From Stenotrophomonas_A sp036566925 (GTDB lineage Bacteria; Pseudomonadota; Gammaproteobacteria; Xanthomonadales; Xanthomonadaceae), in contig DATCVI010000038.1 in assembly GCA_036566925.1 (NCBI GenBank), positions 1 through 11,342 on the forward strand: DNA of 11,342 nt. Reading direction: 5' to 3'. Both the position numbers and the translations under genes were made by a program. Below, piece after piece: positions 1 through 9,542 of the stretch (positions are counted from its first letter, which is position 1; each line of letters begins with the position of its first letter). Under the pieces are notes generated by a model. The model did no database searches and was not told the DNA's origin. It was given only the letters and a program-made list of their open reading frames with translations.

Positions 1-3790
<3,790 letters not shown>

Positions 3791-3880
3791 GCCAGGCCTC
3801 GTGGGGCGCGCGGCACCAGGGTAGCGCGGCGCGGAGGAAACCGGAGGGGAACCCTGGAAATGGGGCCGGATCGAGGGACG

Positions 3881-3907
3881 GCAACGTTGTTGCGGTGAAC
3901 CGGTTCA
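3881..3907. promoter_or_regulatory. Palindrome cluster in the divergent lhr/DUF3301 gap, possible operator
   Basis: Two inverted repeats stand side by side: GCAAC-GTT-GTTGC at 3881-3893, and a perfect 12-base palindrome TGAACCGGTTCA at 3896-3907. They lie 91 bases upstream of the lhr start and 70 bases upstream of the small plus-strand gene, so a protein bound here could affect either. The inner GAAC-CG-GTTC resembles Gram-positive LexA half-sites (GAAC/GTTC), but the spacing is two bases rather than four, so no regulator is assigned. No convincing -35/-10 pair was found around it. Confidence 0.35.
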
Positions 3908-3934
3908 GTCACTCGTGGGATCGCGCCTGCGTTG

Positions 3935-3958
3935 GTCGGGGCTGAAGCCCCTCCCACA
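3935..3958 (+). repeat. REP-like palindromic element, copy 1
   Basis: A 24-base element with a GGGGC-TGAA-GCCCC stem-loop core, followed by CTCCCACA. It is identical over all 24 bases to 4339-4362 and in the same orientation. It ends 18 bases before the ATG of the DUF3301 gene, so it lies in that gene's leader or promoter. Short GC-rich palindromes of this type (REP sequences) are dispersed in many copies in Xanthomonadaceae and Pseudomonas genomes; the family assignment comes from general knowledge and the palindromic form. Confidence 0.75.
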
Positions 3959-3976
3959 ATCTGGCACAGTGCGGCG

Positions 3977-4315
3977 ATGACCCTGATCCTGTTGATGATC
4001 TTCGGCGCGGCCGCGTTCGCCTATTGGAATGCCGCCCGCGCCGCTGCCGAACGCGCCGAGGCCTTGGGCCGCAATGCCTGCCGCGCCGCCGATGTGCAGT
4101 GGCTGGACCAGAGCGTGCATGCCATCGGCGTGCGCGTGTGCCGCTTGCCCAGCGGGCGCCTGGGGCTGGAGCGCACGTTCCGCTTCGACTACTCGCACGA
4201 CGGCGTCGACCGCCATAGCGGTCGCCTGGTGTTGCGCGGGGGCGAACTGGTGTCCTTCGTCGGACCGTCGATGGCGACGGTCACGCCTTTGCGGCCACAG
4301 CCGGAAGAGCGTTGA
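3977..4315 (+). CDS. Small membrane-anchored protein, DUF3301 type
   Basis: This is a 112-residue protein of unknown function. Residues 2-18 (TLILLMIFGAAAFAYWN) form one hydrophobic segment, which should anchor it in the inner membrane. The rest is a charged, probably cytoplasmic domain containing LPSGRLGLERTFRFDYS and GRLVLRGGELVSF, which fit the DUF3301 pattern as I know it. It has two cysteines, C35 and C55. I chose ATG 3977 over a TTG at 3932 in the same frame because the longer form would translate straight through the REP element. No strong Shine-Dalgarno sequence precedes ATG 3977. It diverges from lhr and converges on sspB, so it is probably a single-gene unit. The same family is widespread in Pseudomonas and Xanthomonas; no role is proposed. 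Confidence 0.8.
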   Translation: MTLILLMIFGAAAFAYWNAARAAAERAEALGRNACRAADVQWLDQSVHAIGVRVCRLPSGRLGLERTFRFDYSHDGVDRHSGRLVLRGGELVSFVGPSMATVTPLRPQPEER

Positions 4316-4338
4316 GCTGACAGGTCGCCGCTCCGTTC

Positions 4339-4362
4339 GTCGGGGCTGAAGCCCCTCCCACA
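4339..4362 (+). repeat. REP-like palindromic element, copy 2, between convergent genes
   Basis: This is the second exact copy of the 24-base element, again with the GGGGC-TGAA-GCCCC hairpin core. It lies in the 57-base gap between the DUF3301 gene (stop at 4315) and the convergent sspB gene (stop at 4373). REP elements often sit between convergent genes, where the hairpin can protect 3' ends or help stop transcription. There is no T-run next to it on either strand, so it is not a classic intrinsic terminator. Confidence 0.75.
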
Positions 4363-4372
4363 GGGATCGCGC

Positions 4373-4819
4373 TTACTTCACCACGCGCAGGTGCGGGCGC
4401 TTGCCGGCCGGTGGCGGGGTGTCTTCGGGGTCGTGGCCACTGCTGGCGGCGTTATCGCCATCTTCGTTGGCGGTGCCGCCGGTCCCCGGCAGGTCGTCCG
4501 GTAGCGCCATGCCCTGCCCGGTCTCGCGCGCATACACCGCCAGCACGGCGGACATCGGCACCTGCACCGGGAAGCTGACGCCGCCAAAGCGCGCGGTGAA
4601 ACTGATGCCTTCGTTGTCGATGTCCAGGCGCACTACCGCGCGCTCGGCGATGTTGAGGACCACGCGGCCGTCCTTGACGGCGCTGGAGGGCACCTGCACG
4701 CCCGGCAAACTGGCGTCCACCAGCAGGTGCGGGGTCATCTGGTTGTCGTTGATCCACTCCACCAACGCCCGCAGCAGGTACGGACGGTGGCTGGTCATGC
4801 GGGGAAAGTCTTCGCTCAT
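4373..4819 (-). CDS. sspB: SspB, ClpXP adaptor for ssrA-tagged proteins
   Basis: This 148-residue protein delivers ssrA-tagged products of stalled ribosomes to the ClpXP protease in the cytoplasm. The conserved tag-binding domain covers about residues 8-102: HRPYLLRALVEWI, MTPHLLVDASLPGVQVP, VVLNIAERAV, and ISFTARFGGVSFPVQVPMSAVLAVYARE. A flexible acidic and proline-rich linker (about 108-139) follows. The protein ends in RPHLRVVK (141-148), which matches the ClpX-binding tail of the E. coli protein (RPALRVVK). Domain order and length are typical. ATG 4819 is used; an in-frame ATG at 4798 (M8) is a possible alternative, and neither has a strong ribosome binding site. It lies 80 bases downstream of sspA on the same strand and is probably cotranscribed with it. 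Confidence 0.95.
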   Translation of the reverse strand: MSEDFPRMTSHRPYLLRALVEWINDNQMTPHLLVDASLPGVQVPSSAVKDGRVVLNIAERAVVRLDIDNEGISFTARFGGVSFPVQVPMSAVLAVYARETGQGMALPDDLPGTGGTANEDGDNAASSGHDPEDTPPPAGKRPHLRVVK

Positions 4820-4899
4820 GGGCGACAGTTTACTTGCCCTCGGCGCAACCGCGCGCCCCCTCGCAGGAGCGGCGGCGTGCGGCGCTCAGCCCGGCCTCA

Positions 4900-5535
4900 T
4901 CAGGCCGGCATGTCGCGCAGCTTCTTTTCCTGGTCGGTCAGGCTGCGGATGAAACCGGGATTGCGGAAAATGCGGTTGCCGTAATCCTCGATCGCCTTGC
5001 CGTCCTTCGGCAGCGGGATGTCCAGCGCCTGCAGGCGCCAGATGATCGGCGCCATCGCGCAATCGGCCAGGCTCATTTCCGGGTTGAGGAAGAACTTGCT
5101 GGCCTTGAACAACGGCACCGAGGCGGTCAGCAGTTCCTTCAGGCGCTTGCGCCCGGCTTCGGCCTGGGTCTTGTTGCCGAGCTGGATCGCCTGCACCTGC
5201 GGCACCCAGTCGTGTTCGATCCGCAGCATCGCCAGGCGCAGGCGCGCCCGCGACAGCGGATCGACCGGCATCAGCGGCGGATGCGGGTAGCGCTCGTCCA
5301 GGTATTCGCTGACCACCGAGGCGGCGTACAGCACCAGCTCGCGCTCGACCAGGGTCGGCACCGAGTGGTACGGGTTGAGGTCGATCAGGTCTTCCGGCGG
5401 GTTCTGCGGGTCTACCGCCACCAGATCGTAGGTAACGCCCTTGGCCGCGAGGACCAACCGGACACGATGGCAAAGCACATCGTCGGTGGAGGAAAACAGG
5501 GTCAAGGTATTCCGCATACGCACGCTCGTCGCCAT
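4900..5535 (-). CDS. sspA: SspA, stringent starvation protein A (GST-fold RNA polymerase-binding regulator)
   Basis: A 211-residue glutathione-S-transferase-fold protein. In E. coli SspA binds RNA polymerase and aids stationary-phase and acid survival, and it also affects virulence genes in pathogens. The thioredoxin-like half (about 10-83) has LTLFSSTDDVLCHRVRLVLAAKG and NPPEDLIDLNPYHSVPTLV. Residues 84-90 are PHPPLMP, the conserved surface patch of SspA proteins. The all-helical half follows (about 90-205; LRIEHDW, SLADCAMAPIIWRL, RNPGF). SspA proteins lack glutathione transferase activity, so this is regulatory rather than enzymatic. The start at ATG 5535 is supported by GGAGAG seven bases upstream. 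It follows petC after 176 bases and precedes sspB, the usual order in beta- and gammaproteobacteria. Confidence 0.95.
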   Translation of the reverse strand: MATSVRMRNTLTLFSSTDDVLCHRVRLVLAAKGVTYDLVAVDPQNPPEDLIDLNPYHSVPTLVERELVLYAASVVSEYLDERYPHPPLMPVDPLSRARLRLAMLRIEHDWVPQVQAIQLGNKTQAEAGRKRLKELLTASVPLFKASKFFLNPEMSLADCAMAPIIWRLQALDIPLPKDGKAIEDYGNRIFRNPGFIRSLTDQEKKLRDMPA

Positions 5536-5541
5536 TCAAGG

Positions 5542-5567
5542 CTCTCCAACAACCGTTCCAGGTTGTT
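5542..5567 (-). promoter_or_regulatory. Stem-loop abutting the sspA ribosome binding site
   Basis: Bases 5548-5554 (AACAACC) and 5561-5567 (GGTTGTT) form a perfect 7-base inverted repeat with a 6-base loop. On the minus strand the stem ends exactly where the sspA Shine-Dalgarno sequence GGAGAG (5547-5542) begins. In the mRNA this would place a hairpin directly beside the ribosome binding site. As DNA it could instead be a dimeric-protein operator. It is A/T-richer than its surroundings. Confidence 0.45.
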
Positions 5568-5711
5568 CTAAATTCCGCCGGTCGCATCGACGCCGCCGGC
5601 CCAGTGCCGGTGGTCGCCCCGATTTCCGAGTGTGCAACCGGCCGTCACAAAAGCCAATAGCGATGCTGCGCCTCCGAGGCGGCCCCGCGGCAGCGTCCGC
5701 CGCCGCGAGAC

Positions 5712-6467
5712 TCAATGCACGTCCTTCCAGTATTCCTTTTTCAGCAGGTAGGCCAGGAAGGTCAGGAACGCCAGGAACAGCACCACCCACACGCCCATGC
5801 TCTGGCGCTTGAGGATCGCCGGCTCGCCGGCGTACTCAAGGAAGTTGGTGATGTCGCGCACCGACTGGTCGAACTCGGCCGGGCTCAGCTTGCCCGGCGA
5901 GGCGAGCTTGAGCGCCACCACCGGCTTGTCCATGCCCGCCGCCTCCGGCTCGCCGTACTCCGGCTGCTGCAGGCCCTGCAGCTCCCACAGCGGGTTGGGC
6001 ATCGACACGTTGGGGAACAGCTTGTTGTTCCAGCCCAACGGCCGGCTCTGGTCCGGATAGAACGACTTCTGGTAGGTGTACAGCCAGTCGGTACCGCGTA
6101 CCCGGGCAATCAGGCTCAGGTCCGGCGGCGCTTTGCCGAACCACTGCGTGGCGGCGTCCTTGGGCATCGACGCCTCGATGTGGTCGCCGATCTTGGCACC
6201 GGTGAAGTTGAGGTTTTTCATGACCTCTTCTTCGCTCAGCCCCAGGTCGCTGGCCATGCGCGAGTAGCGCAGGTATTTCAGCGAGTGGCAGCCGGAACAG
6301 TAGTTCATGAACAGCTTGGCGCCGCGCTGCAACGAGGCGCGATCGCCCAGGTCGTTGCCGGCCTGCAGCAACTGGCCGCCCTCGGCCGCGCTGGCGGTAC
6401 CGGCAACCGCGCCGATGCCCAGCAGCAGGCCCAGGGCCAGACGGGTGGTCCATCGCGTCTTAGTCAT
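5712..6467 (-). CDS. petC: Cytochrome c1 subunit of the cytochrome bc1 complex
   Basis: A 251-residue haem c protein that carries electrons from the Rieske centre to soluble or membrane cytochrome c on the periplasmic side. Residues 1-28 are a Sec signal peptide ending TASA-AEGG. The haem attachment motif is C57-S-G-C60-H61, with H61 as one axial ligand. M156 in NVSMPNPLW is the likely second ligand. The conserved APPDLSLIARVRG stretch lies at 113-125. Residues 225-242 (GVWVVLFLAFLTFLAYLL) form the C-terminal membrane anchor, followed by a basic cytoplasmic tail. Length and motif order are normal. Its ATG overlaps the petB stop by eight bases (ATGACTAA), pointing to translational coupling. 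A 176-base gap then precedes sspA. Confidence 0.97.
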   Translation of the reverse strand: MTKTRWTTRLALGLLLGIGAVAGTASAAEGGQLLQAGNDLGDRASLQRGAKLFMNYCSGCHSLKYLRYSRMASDLGLSEEEVMKNLNFTGAKIGDHIEASMPKDAATQWFGKAPPDLSLIARVRGTDWLYTYQKSFYPDQSRPLGWNNKLFPNVSMPNPLWELQGLQQPEYGEPEAAGMDKPVVALKLASPGKLSPAEFDQSVRDITNFLEYAGEPAILKRQSMGVWVVLFLAFLTFLAYLLKKEYWKDVH

Positions 6468-7719
6468 GGGTCGTCACCCGATCCGGCACCGGCTTGGTCT
6501 TGTCCAAGGTCGTCCACAGCGGCATGGTGATGAAGAAGGCGAAGTACAGGAACGTCAGCACGCGCCCGATGTAGGTCTCGTGGATGTCGGTGCCGGGGCC
6601 CGAACCGATGATGCCGAGCCAGACGAAGCACACCACCAGCACGCCCAGGGCTACCTTCGAGATCCAGCCGCGGTAGCGGATCGAGCGCACCTTGGCGCGG
6701 TCGAGCCAGGGCACCAGGAACAGGATCGCGATCGCCGCGAACATCACCAGCACGCCGCCGAGCTTGTTCGGCACCACCCGCAACATCGCGTAATACGGCG
6801 TGTAGTACCACACCGGCTTGATGTGCTCCGGGGTGACCAGGCGGTTGGCCTCGGTGAAGTTGTCGTGCTCCAGGAACAGCCCGCCAAAGCCCGGCGCGAA
6901 GAAGATGATGAAGGCCGCCAGGATCAACAGGAAACCGACGCCGACCATGTCCTTGACCGTGTAGTACGGGTGGAACGGGATGCCGTCGGTCGGCGCGCTC
7001 GGCGACCAGCGGTTGCCCTTGGGCCCCTTCTTGATCTCCACGCCGTCGGGGTTGTTGGAGCCCACCTCGTGCAGCGCGCCCAGGTGCAGCACCACCAGCA
7101 ACAGCAGCACCAGCGGCAGCGCGATGACGTGCAGGGCGAAGAAGCGGTTGAGGGTGGCGTCGCTGGGCAGGTAGTCGCCCATGATCCATTCGGTCAGCCC
7201 GTTGCCGATCACCGGGATGGCGCCGAACAGCGAGATGATCACCTTCGCGCCCCAGAACGACATCTGGCCCCAGGGCAGCACGTAGCCCATGAAGGCTTCG
7301 GCCATCAGCACCAGGTAGATCAGCATGCCCAGGATCCACACCAGCTCGCGCGGCTTCTGGTAGCTGCCGTACATCAGCCCGCGGAACATGTGCAGGTAGA
7401 CGACGATGAAAAACAGCGAGGCGCCGGTGCTGTGCATGTAGCGGATCAGCCAGCCCCACTCGACGTCGCGCATGATGTATTCGACCGAGGAGAACGCCTC
7501 GGCCGCGCTGGTCTTGTAGTGCATCGTCAGGAAGATGCCGGTGACGATCTGGTTGACCAGCACCACCAGGGCCAGCGAGCCGAAGTAGTACCAAAGGTTG
7601 AAGTTCTTCGGCGCGTAGTACTCGCTGACGTGCTTGCGGTAGACCGGCATCAACCCCGGCGCACGGGCATTGACCCAGTCGAACACGCCATTCGCGGTAC
7701 GGACAAGGATATTGGCCAT
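6460..7719 (-). CDS. petB: Cytochrome b subunit of the cytochrome bc1 complex
   Basis: A 419-residue integral membrane protein that oxidises ubiquinol and recycles electrons in the Q cycle. It is the full-length bc1 type (the b6-like and subunit-IV-like parts in one chain), with eight predicted membrane helices. Haem ligands are H96 and H110 in helix B (RYMHSTGAS, YLHMFRG) and H197 and H212 in helix D (FFALHVIALP, VLHLGALHE). Helix C carries YVLPWGQMSFWGA (146-158). The Qo-site motif at 302-305 is PVWY instead of PEWY. The helix B ligands are 14 residues apart and the helix D ligands 15. The gene starts 3 bases after petA and overlaps petC. It is named petB here after the common annotation; fbcB is the alternative symbol. 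Confidence 0.97.
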   Translation of the reverse strand: MANILVRTANGVFDWVNARAPGLMPVYRKHVSEYYAPKNFNLWYYFGSLALVVLVNQIVTGIFLTMHYKTSAAEAFSSVEYIMRDVEWGWLIRYMHSTGASLFFIVVYLHMFRGLMYGSYQKPRELVWILGMLIYLVLMAEAFMGYVLPWGQMSFWGAKVIISLFGAIPVIGNGLTEWIMGDYLPSDATLNRFFALHVIALPLVLLLLVVLHLGALHEVGSNNPDGVEIKKGPKGNRWSPSAPTDGIPFHPYYTVKDMVGVGFLLILAAFIIFFAPGFGGLFLEHDNFTEANRLVTPEHIKPVWYYTPYYAMLRVVPNKLGGVLVMFAAIAILFLVPWLDRAKVRSIRYRGWISKVALGVLVVCFVWLGIIGSGPGTDIHETYIGRVLTFLYFAFFITMPLWTTLDKTKPVPDRVTTHD

Positions 7720-7722
7720 GGC

Positions 7723-8367
7723 TCAGGCAGCCCCCGTGCTGGTGGGCGCGCCGCCGCCGGAAGACGGGTCCACGCCGATGATGATCGTGTTGTCGTCCTG
7801 GTAGTGGTGGGGCGGCACCAGCAGGTTGATCGGCGCCGGCACGCCCTGGAACACGCGGCCGGACATGTCGAAGCGCGACTTGTGGCAGGGGCAGAAGTAG
7901 CCCCCCTTCCACTGTGGGTCGTAGGGCTCGGGGCGGATCTCGGCGACCATCTCCGGCGAACAGCCCAGGTGGGTGCACAGCCCGACCAGCACCGAGACTT
8001 CCGGCTTGATCGAACGGAACTCCGGATTCTTCAGCACGTAGGCCGGCTGCTGGTCCTTGTTCTCGGACTTGGGATCGCGCAATCGGTCGTCCAGCGACGG
8101 CAACGCCGCCAGCATCGCCTGCGAGCGCTTGACGATCCAGATAGGCTGGCCGCGCCATTCCAGGATCAGCCGTTGGCCTTCCTGCAATGCGCTGATATCG
8201 GCGGTCACCGGTGCACCGGCCAACTTGGCACGCGCACTGGGATTCCACGATTTGATGAACGGTACTGCGATGAAACCTGCACCTACTGCCCCGACTACAG
8301 CGGTTGTCGCGGTCAAAAACCGTCGACGCCCCGTGTTGGCGGGTTCGTTAACCCCATCGTTGGCCAT
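7723..8367 (-). CDS. petA: Rieske iron-sulfur subunit of the cytochrome bc1 complex
   Basis: A 214-residue [2Fe-2S] protein that moves electrons from ubiquinol at the Qo site to cytochrome c1. The N-terminus has a twin-arginine signal (RRRFL at 14-18), followed by a hydrophobic anchor (about 19-38) that is kept in the membrane. Cluster box I is C131-T-H133-L-G-C136 and box II C159-P-C161-H162-K-S164. C131, H133, C159 and H162 bind the cluster; C136 and C161 form the stabilising disulfide. RVFQGVPAPINLLVPP follows. Box II carries K163 where Gly is usual and F166 where mitochondrial proteins have Tyr. A short Gly/Ser/Ala tail ends the protein. GGAGTG lies about 4-9 bases before ATG 8367. It is the first gene of petABC. 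Confidence 0.97.
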   Translation of the reverse strand: MANDGVNEPANTGRRRFLTATTAVVGAVGAGFIAVPFIKSWNPSARAKLAGAPVTADISALQEGQRLILEWRGQPIWIVKRSQAMLAALPSLDDRLRDPKSENKDQQPAYVLKNPEFRSIKPEVSVLVGLCTHLGCSPEMVAEIRPEPYDPQWKGGYFCPCHKSRFDMSGRVFQGVPAPINLLVPPHHYQDDNTIIIGVDPSSGGGAPTSTGAA

Positions 8368-8407
8368 CCGGCACTCCGATACTTGTTTTTAGGTAGCTAT
8401 GAGGCTG

Positions 8408-8433
8408 CCAGCGGCTCGCTGGGGGTCGAGCCG
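8408..8433 (-). promoter_or_regulatory. Two overlapping, mutually exclusive stem-loops in the petA leader
   Basis: CGGCTCG (8412-8418) pairs with CGAGCCG (8427-8433) to make a 7-base stem with an 8-base loop. CCAGC (8408-8412) pairs with GCTGG (8418-8422) to make a 5-base stem that competes for the same bases. The structures lie between the proposed petA promoter and the petA start, so they would be transcribed. There is no U-run after either stem, so attenuation is only a possibility. Confidence 0.3.
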
Positions 8434-8451
8434 GGAAATGAATCCGCAGCG

Positions 8452-8481
8452 AGTGTAGCGGAAGCCTTAATGGCCACACAA
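8452..8481 (-). promoter_or_regulatory. Candidate sigma-70 promoter for petABC
   Basis: On the minus strand, TTGTGT (8481-8476) is followed after 18 bases by TACACT (8457-8452). These match the -35 and -10 consensus at four of six positions each, keeping the key -10 bases TA...T. The start of transcription would fall near 8445, giving a leader of about 78 bases before the petA ATG at 8367. It lies in the 181-base gap after the transglycosylase gene, so the bc1 operon probably has its own promoter. Confidence 0.45.
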
Positions 8482-8548
8482 TGCAGCCAGCGTGTCGCAA
8501 CGCACGTTCTCTCTCCTCGCGCATGCGCCGGGCGACGGGAAACAGCGA

Positions 8549-9481
8549 TCACTGCGCACTGGCCTGGGCACCGCGATAGCGCTCGGCCAGCAGGCCCACG
8601 CGCTGCACGTAGCGCTGGGTTTCGCTGTAGGGCGGCACGCCGCCGTGGCGGTCGACCGCGCCTTCGCCGGCGTTGTAGCCGGCCGCGGCCAGCGTCAGGT
8701 TGCCGTTGAAGCGCTTGAGCAGCCAAGACAGGTATTGCACGCCGCCGCGGATATTTTGCGATGCATCAAACGAGTCGCTGACGCCGAAGCGGCGCGCGGT
8801 GGCCGGCATCAACTGCATCAGGCCCTGCGCGCCGGCGCGGCTGAGGGCAGTCGGGTTGTAGGCCGATTCGGCATGGATGATCGCGCGCACGATCGACTCC
8901 TCGACCCCGAACTCGCGCGCGGCCGCGGCGATCTCGCCCGCATAGGCATTGGTGTTGAGGCGCACCGAGCCGAAGTTGACCCCCGGGTTCACCCCGCAGG
9001 CGTAGCAGGTCTCGATATAGCTGTAGCGGATGGTGCGCAGGCCCTGGACACTGGCGGTCTGCGTCGGCCGCGCGCTGGTGTAGTGGCGCACGCCGTCCTT
9101 CATATAGGCGTAGACCTGGCCGTTGACCACGCGACGCGGCGGCCGGCTCGGGCCGGGCAGCGGGGCCGGCGTGATCGCCTTCGGCGCGAGGCTGGCGGCC
9201 GTAGCCTGGAAGGTGGGTGCGGACGCCGCAGGCACCGACGCGCCGACTACGGGATCGGCCTTGGCCGGCGCTACCAGCGGGATTGCCGCTCGCGGCCGGC
9301 TGACGCGGCGCTCGGCGTTGCGGAACTGGCTGACGGCACTGCAGCTGGCGCCTGCGGGGCGCTTGCTGACGTAACTGGTGACGCCATCGCTGCCGACGCA
9401 CTTGAAAACGGTGCCCGCCACCGCCGGCGCAGCCGGCAGCGTGAAGACGAGCAACAGCCCCAAGATCCCCATCCCCTTCAT
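8549..9481 (-). CDS. Secreted lytic transglycosylase (SLT domain) with DUF4124-like N-terminal modules
   Basis: A 310-residue periplasmic enzyme expected to cleave the MurNAc-GlcNAc bond of peptidoglycan with 1,6-anhydro product formation. Residues 1-22 are a signal peptide (MKGMGILGLLLVFTLPAAPA, cleavage after AVA). Residues 23-50 (GTVFKCVGSDGVTSYVSKRP) look like a DUF4124 module, and 122-140 (GQVYAYMKDGVRHYTSARP) look like a second, degenerate one. A Pro/Ala-rich linker lies between them. The SLT domain covers about 185-295, with catalytic E205 in IIHAESAYNP, then GAQGLMQLMPATA and AAAGYNAGEGAV. Cysteines C28, C47, C159 and C162 may form disulfides. ATG 9481 is chosen because the upstream TTG at 9517 is the first base of a -35 box. 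It is divergent from miaB and lies upstream of petA on the same strand. Confidence 0.9.
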   Translation of the reverse strand: MKGMGILGLLLVFTLPAAPAVAGTVFKCVGSDGVTSYVSKRPAGASCSAVSQFRNAERRVSRPRAAIPLVAPAKADPVVGASVPAASAPTFQATAASLAPKAITPAPLPGPSRPPRRVVNGQVYAYMKDGVRHYTSARPTQTASVQGLRTIRYSYIETCYACGVNPGVNFGSVRLNTNAYAGEIAAAAREFGVEESIVRAIIHAESAYNPTALSRAGAQGLMQLMPATARRFGVSDSFDASQNIRGGVQYLSWLLKRFNGNLTLAAAGYNAGEGAVDRHGGVPPYSETQRYVQRVGLLAERYRGAQASAQ

Positions 9482-9488
9482 GGGCGCG

Positions 9489-9517
9489 AGTATCCCGGCT
9501 CCGGGAGGCGCTGCCAA
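9489..9517 (-). promoter_or_regulatory. Strong promoter of the lytic transglycosylase gene, apparently leaderless
   Basis: On the minus strand TTGGCA (9517-9512) is followed after exactly 17 bases by GATACT (9494-9489). These match the -35 and -10 consensus at five and four of six positions. Only seven bases separate the -10 box from ATG 9481, so transcription should begin at or within a base or two of the start codon. The TTG that would extend the gene to 9517 is part of the -35 box, which rules it out as a start. Confidence 0.6.
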
Positions 9518-9542
9518 GTGGCGGGCGGCGGCCGGCGAGGAT

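Noticed and set aside
3932..3976. Extension of the DUF3301 gene to TTG 3932
   Set aside because: The added residues are translated REP sequence, and they would come before the N-terminal membrane segment.
4891..4908. Perfect 7-base stem-loop (CCGGCCT, loop CATC, AGGCCGG) overlapping the sspA stop codon, considered as a terminator
   Set aside because: On the minus strand it is followed by GC-rich sequence with no T-run, and sspB lies only 80 bases further on, so a terminator here is not supported.
5649..5694. GC-rich hairpin after petC (CGCCT-CCG-AGGCG inside GCTG/CAGC) with TTTT nearby, considered as the petABC terminator
   Set aside because: The stem is only five pairs and the four T residues come about 12 bases after it, too weak to call.
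6464..8248. 594-codon minus-strand frame overlapping petA and petB in another phase
   Set aside because: No recognisable domain; the petA and petB phases encode every haem and cluster ligand.
6307..8709. 800-codon open frame on the plus strand across petA, petB and part of petC
   Set aside because: It is antisense to genes with complete motifs, and its His/Gln/Arg/Asp-rich composition is typical of a complementary-strand shadow.
9482..9517. Extension of the transglycosylase from TTG 9517
   Set aside because: The TTG is the start of the -35 box, and ATG 9481 opens a normal signal peptide.
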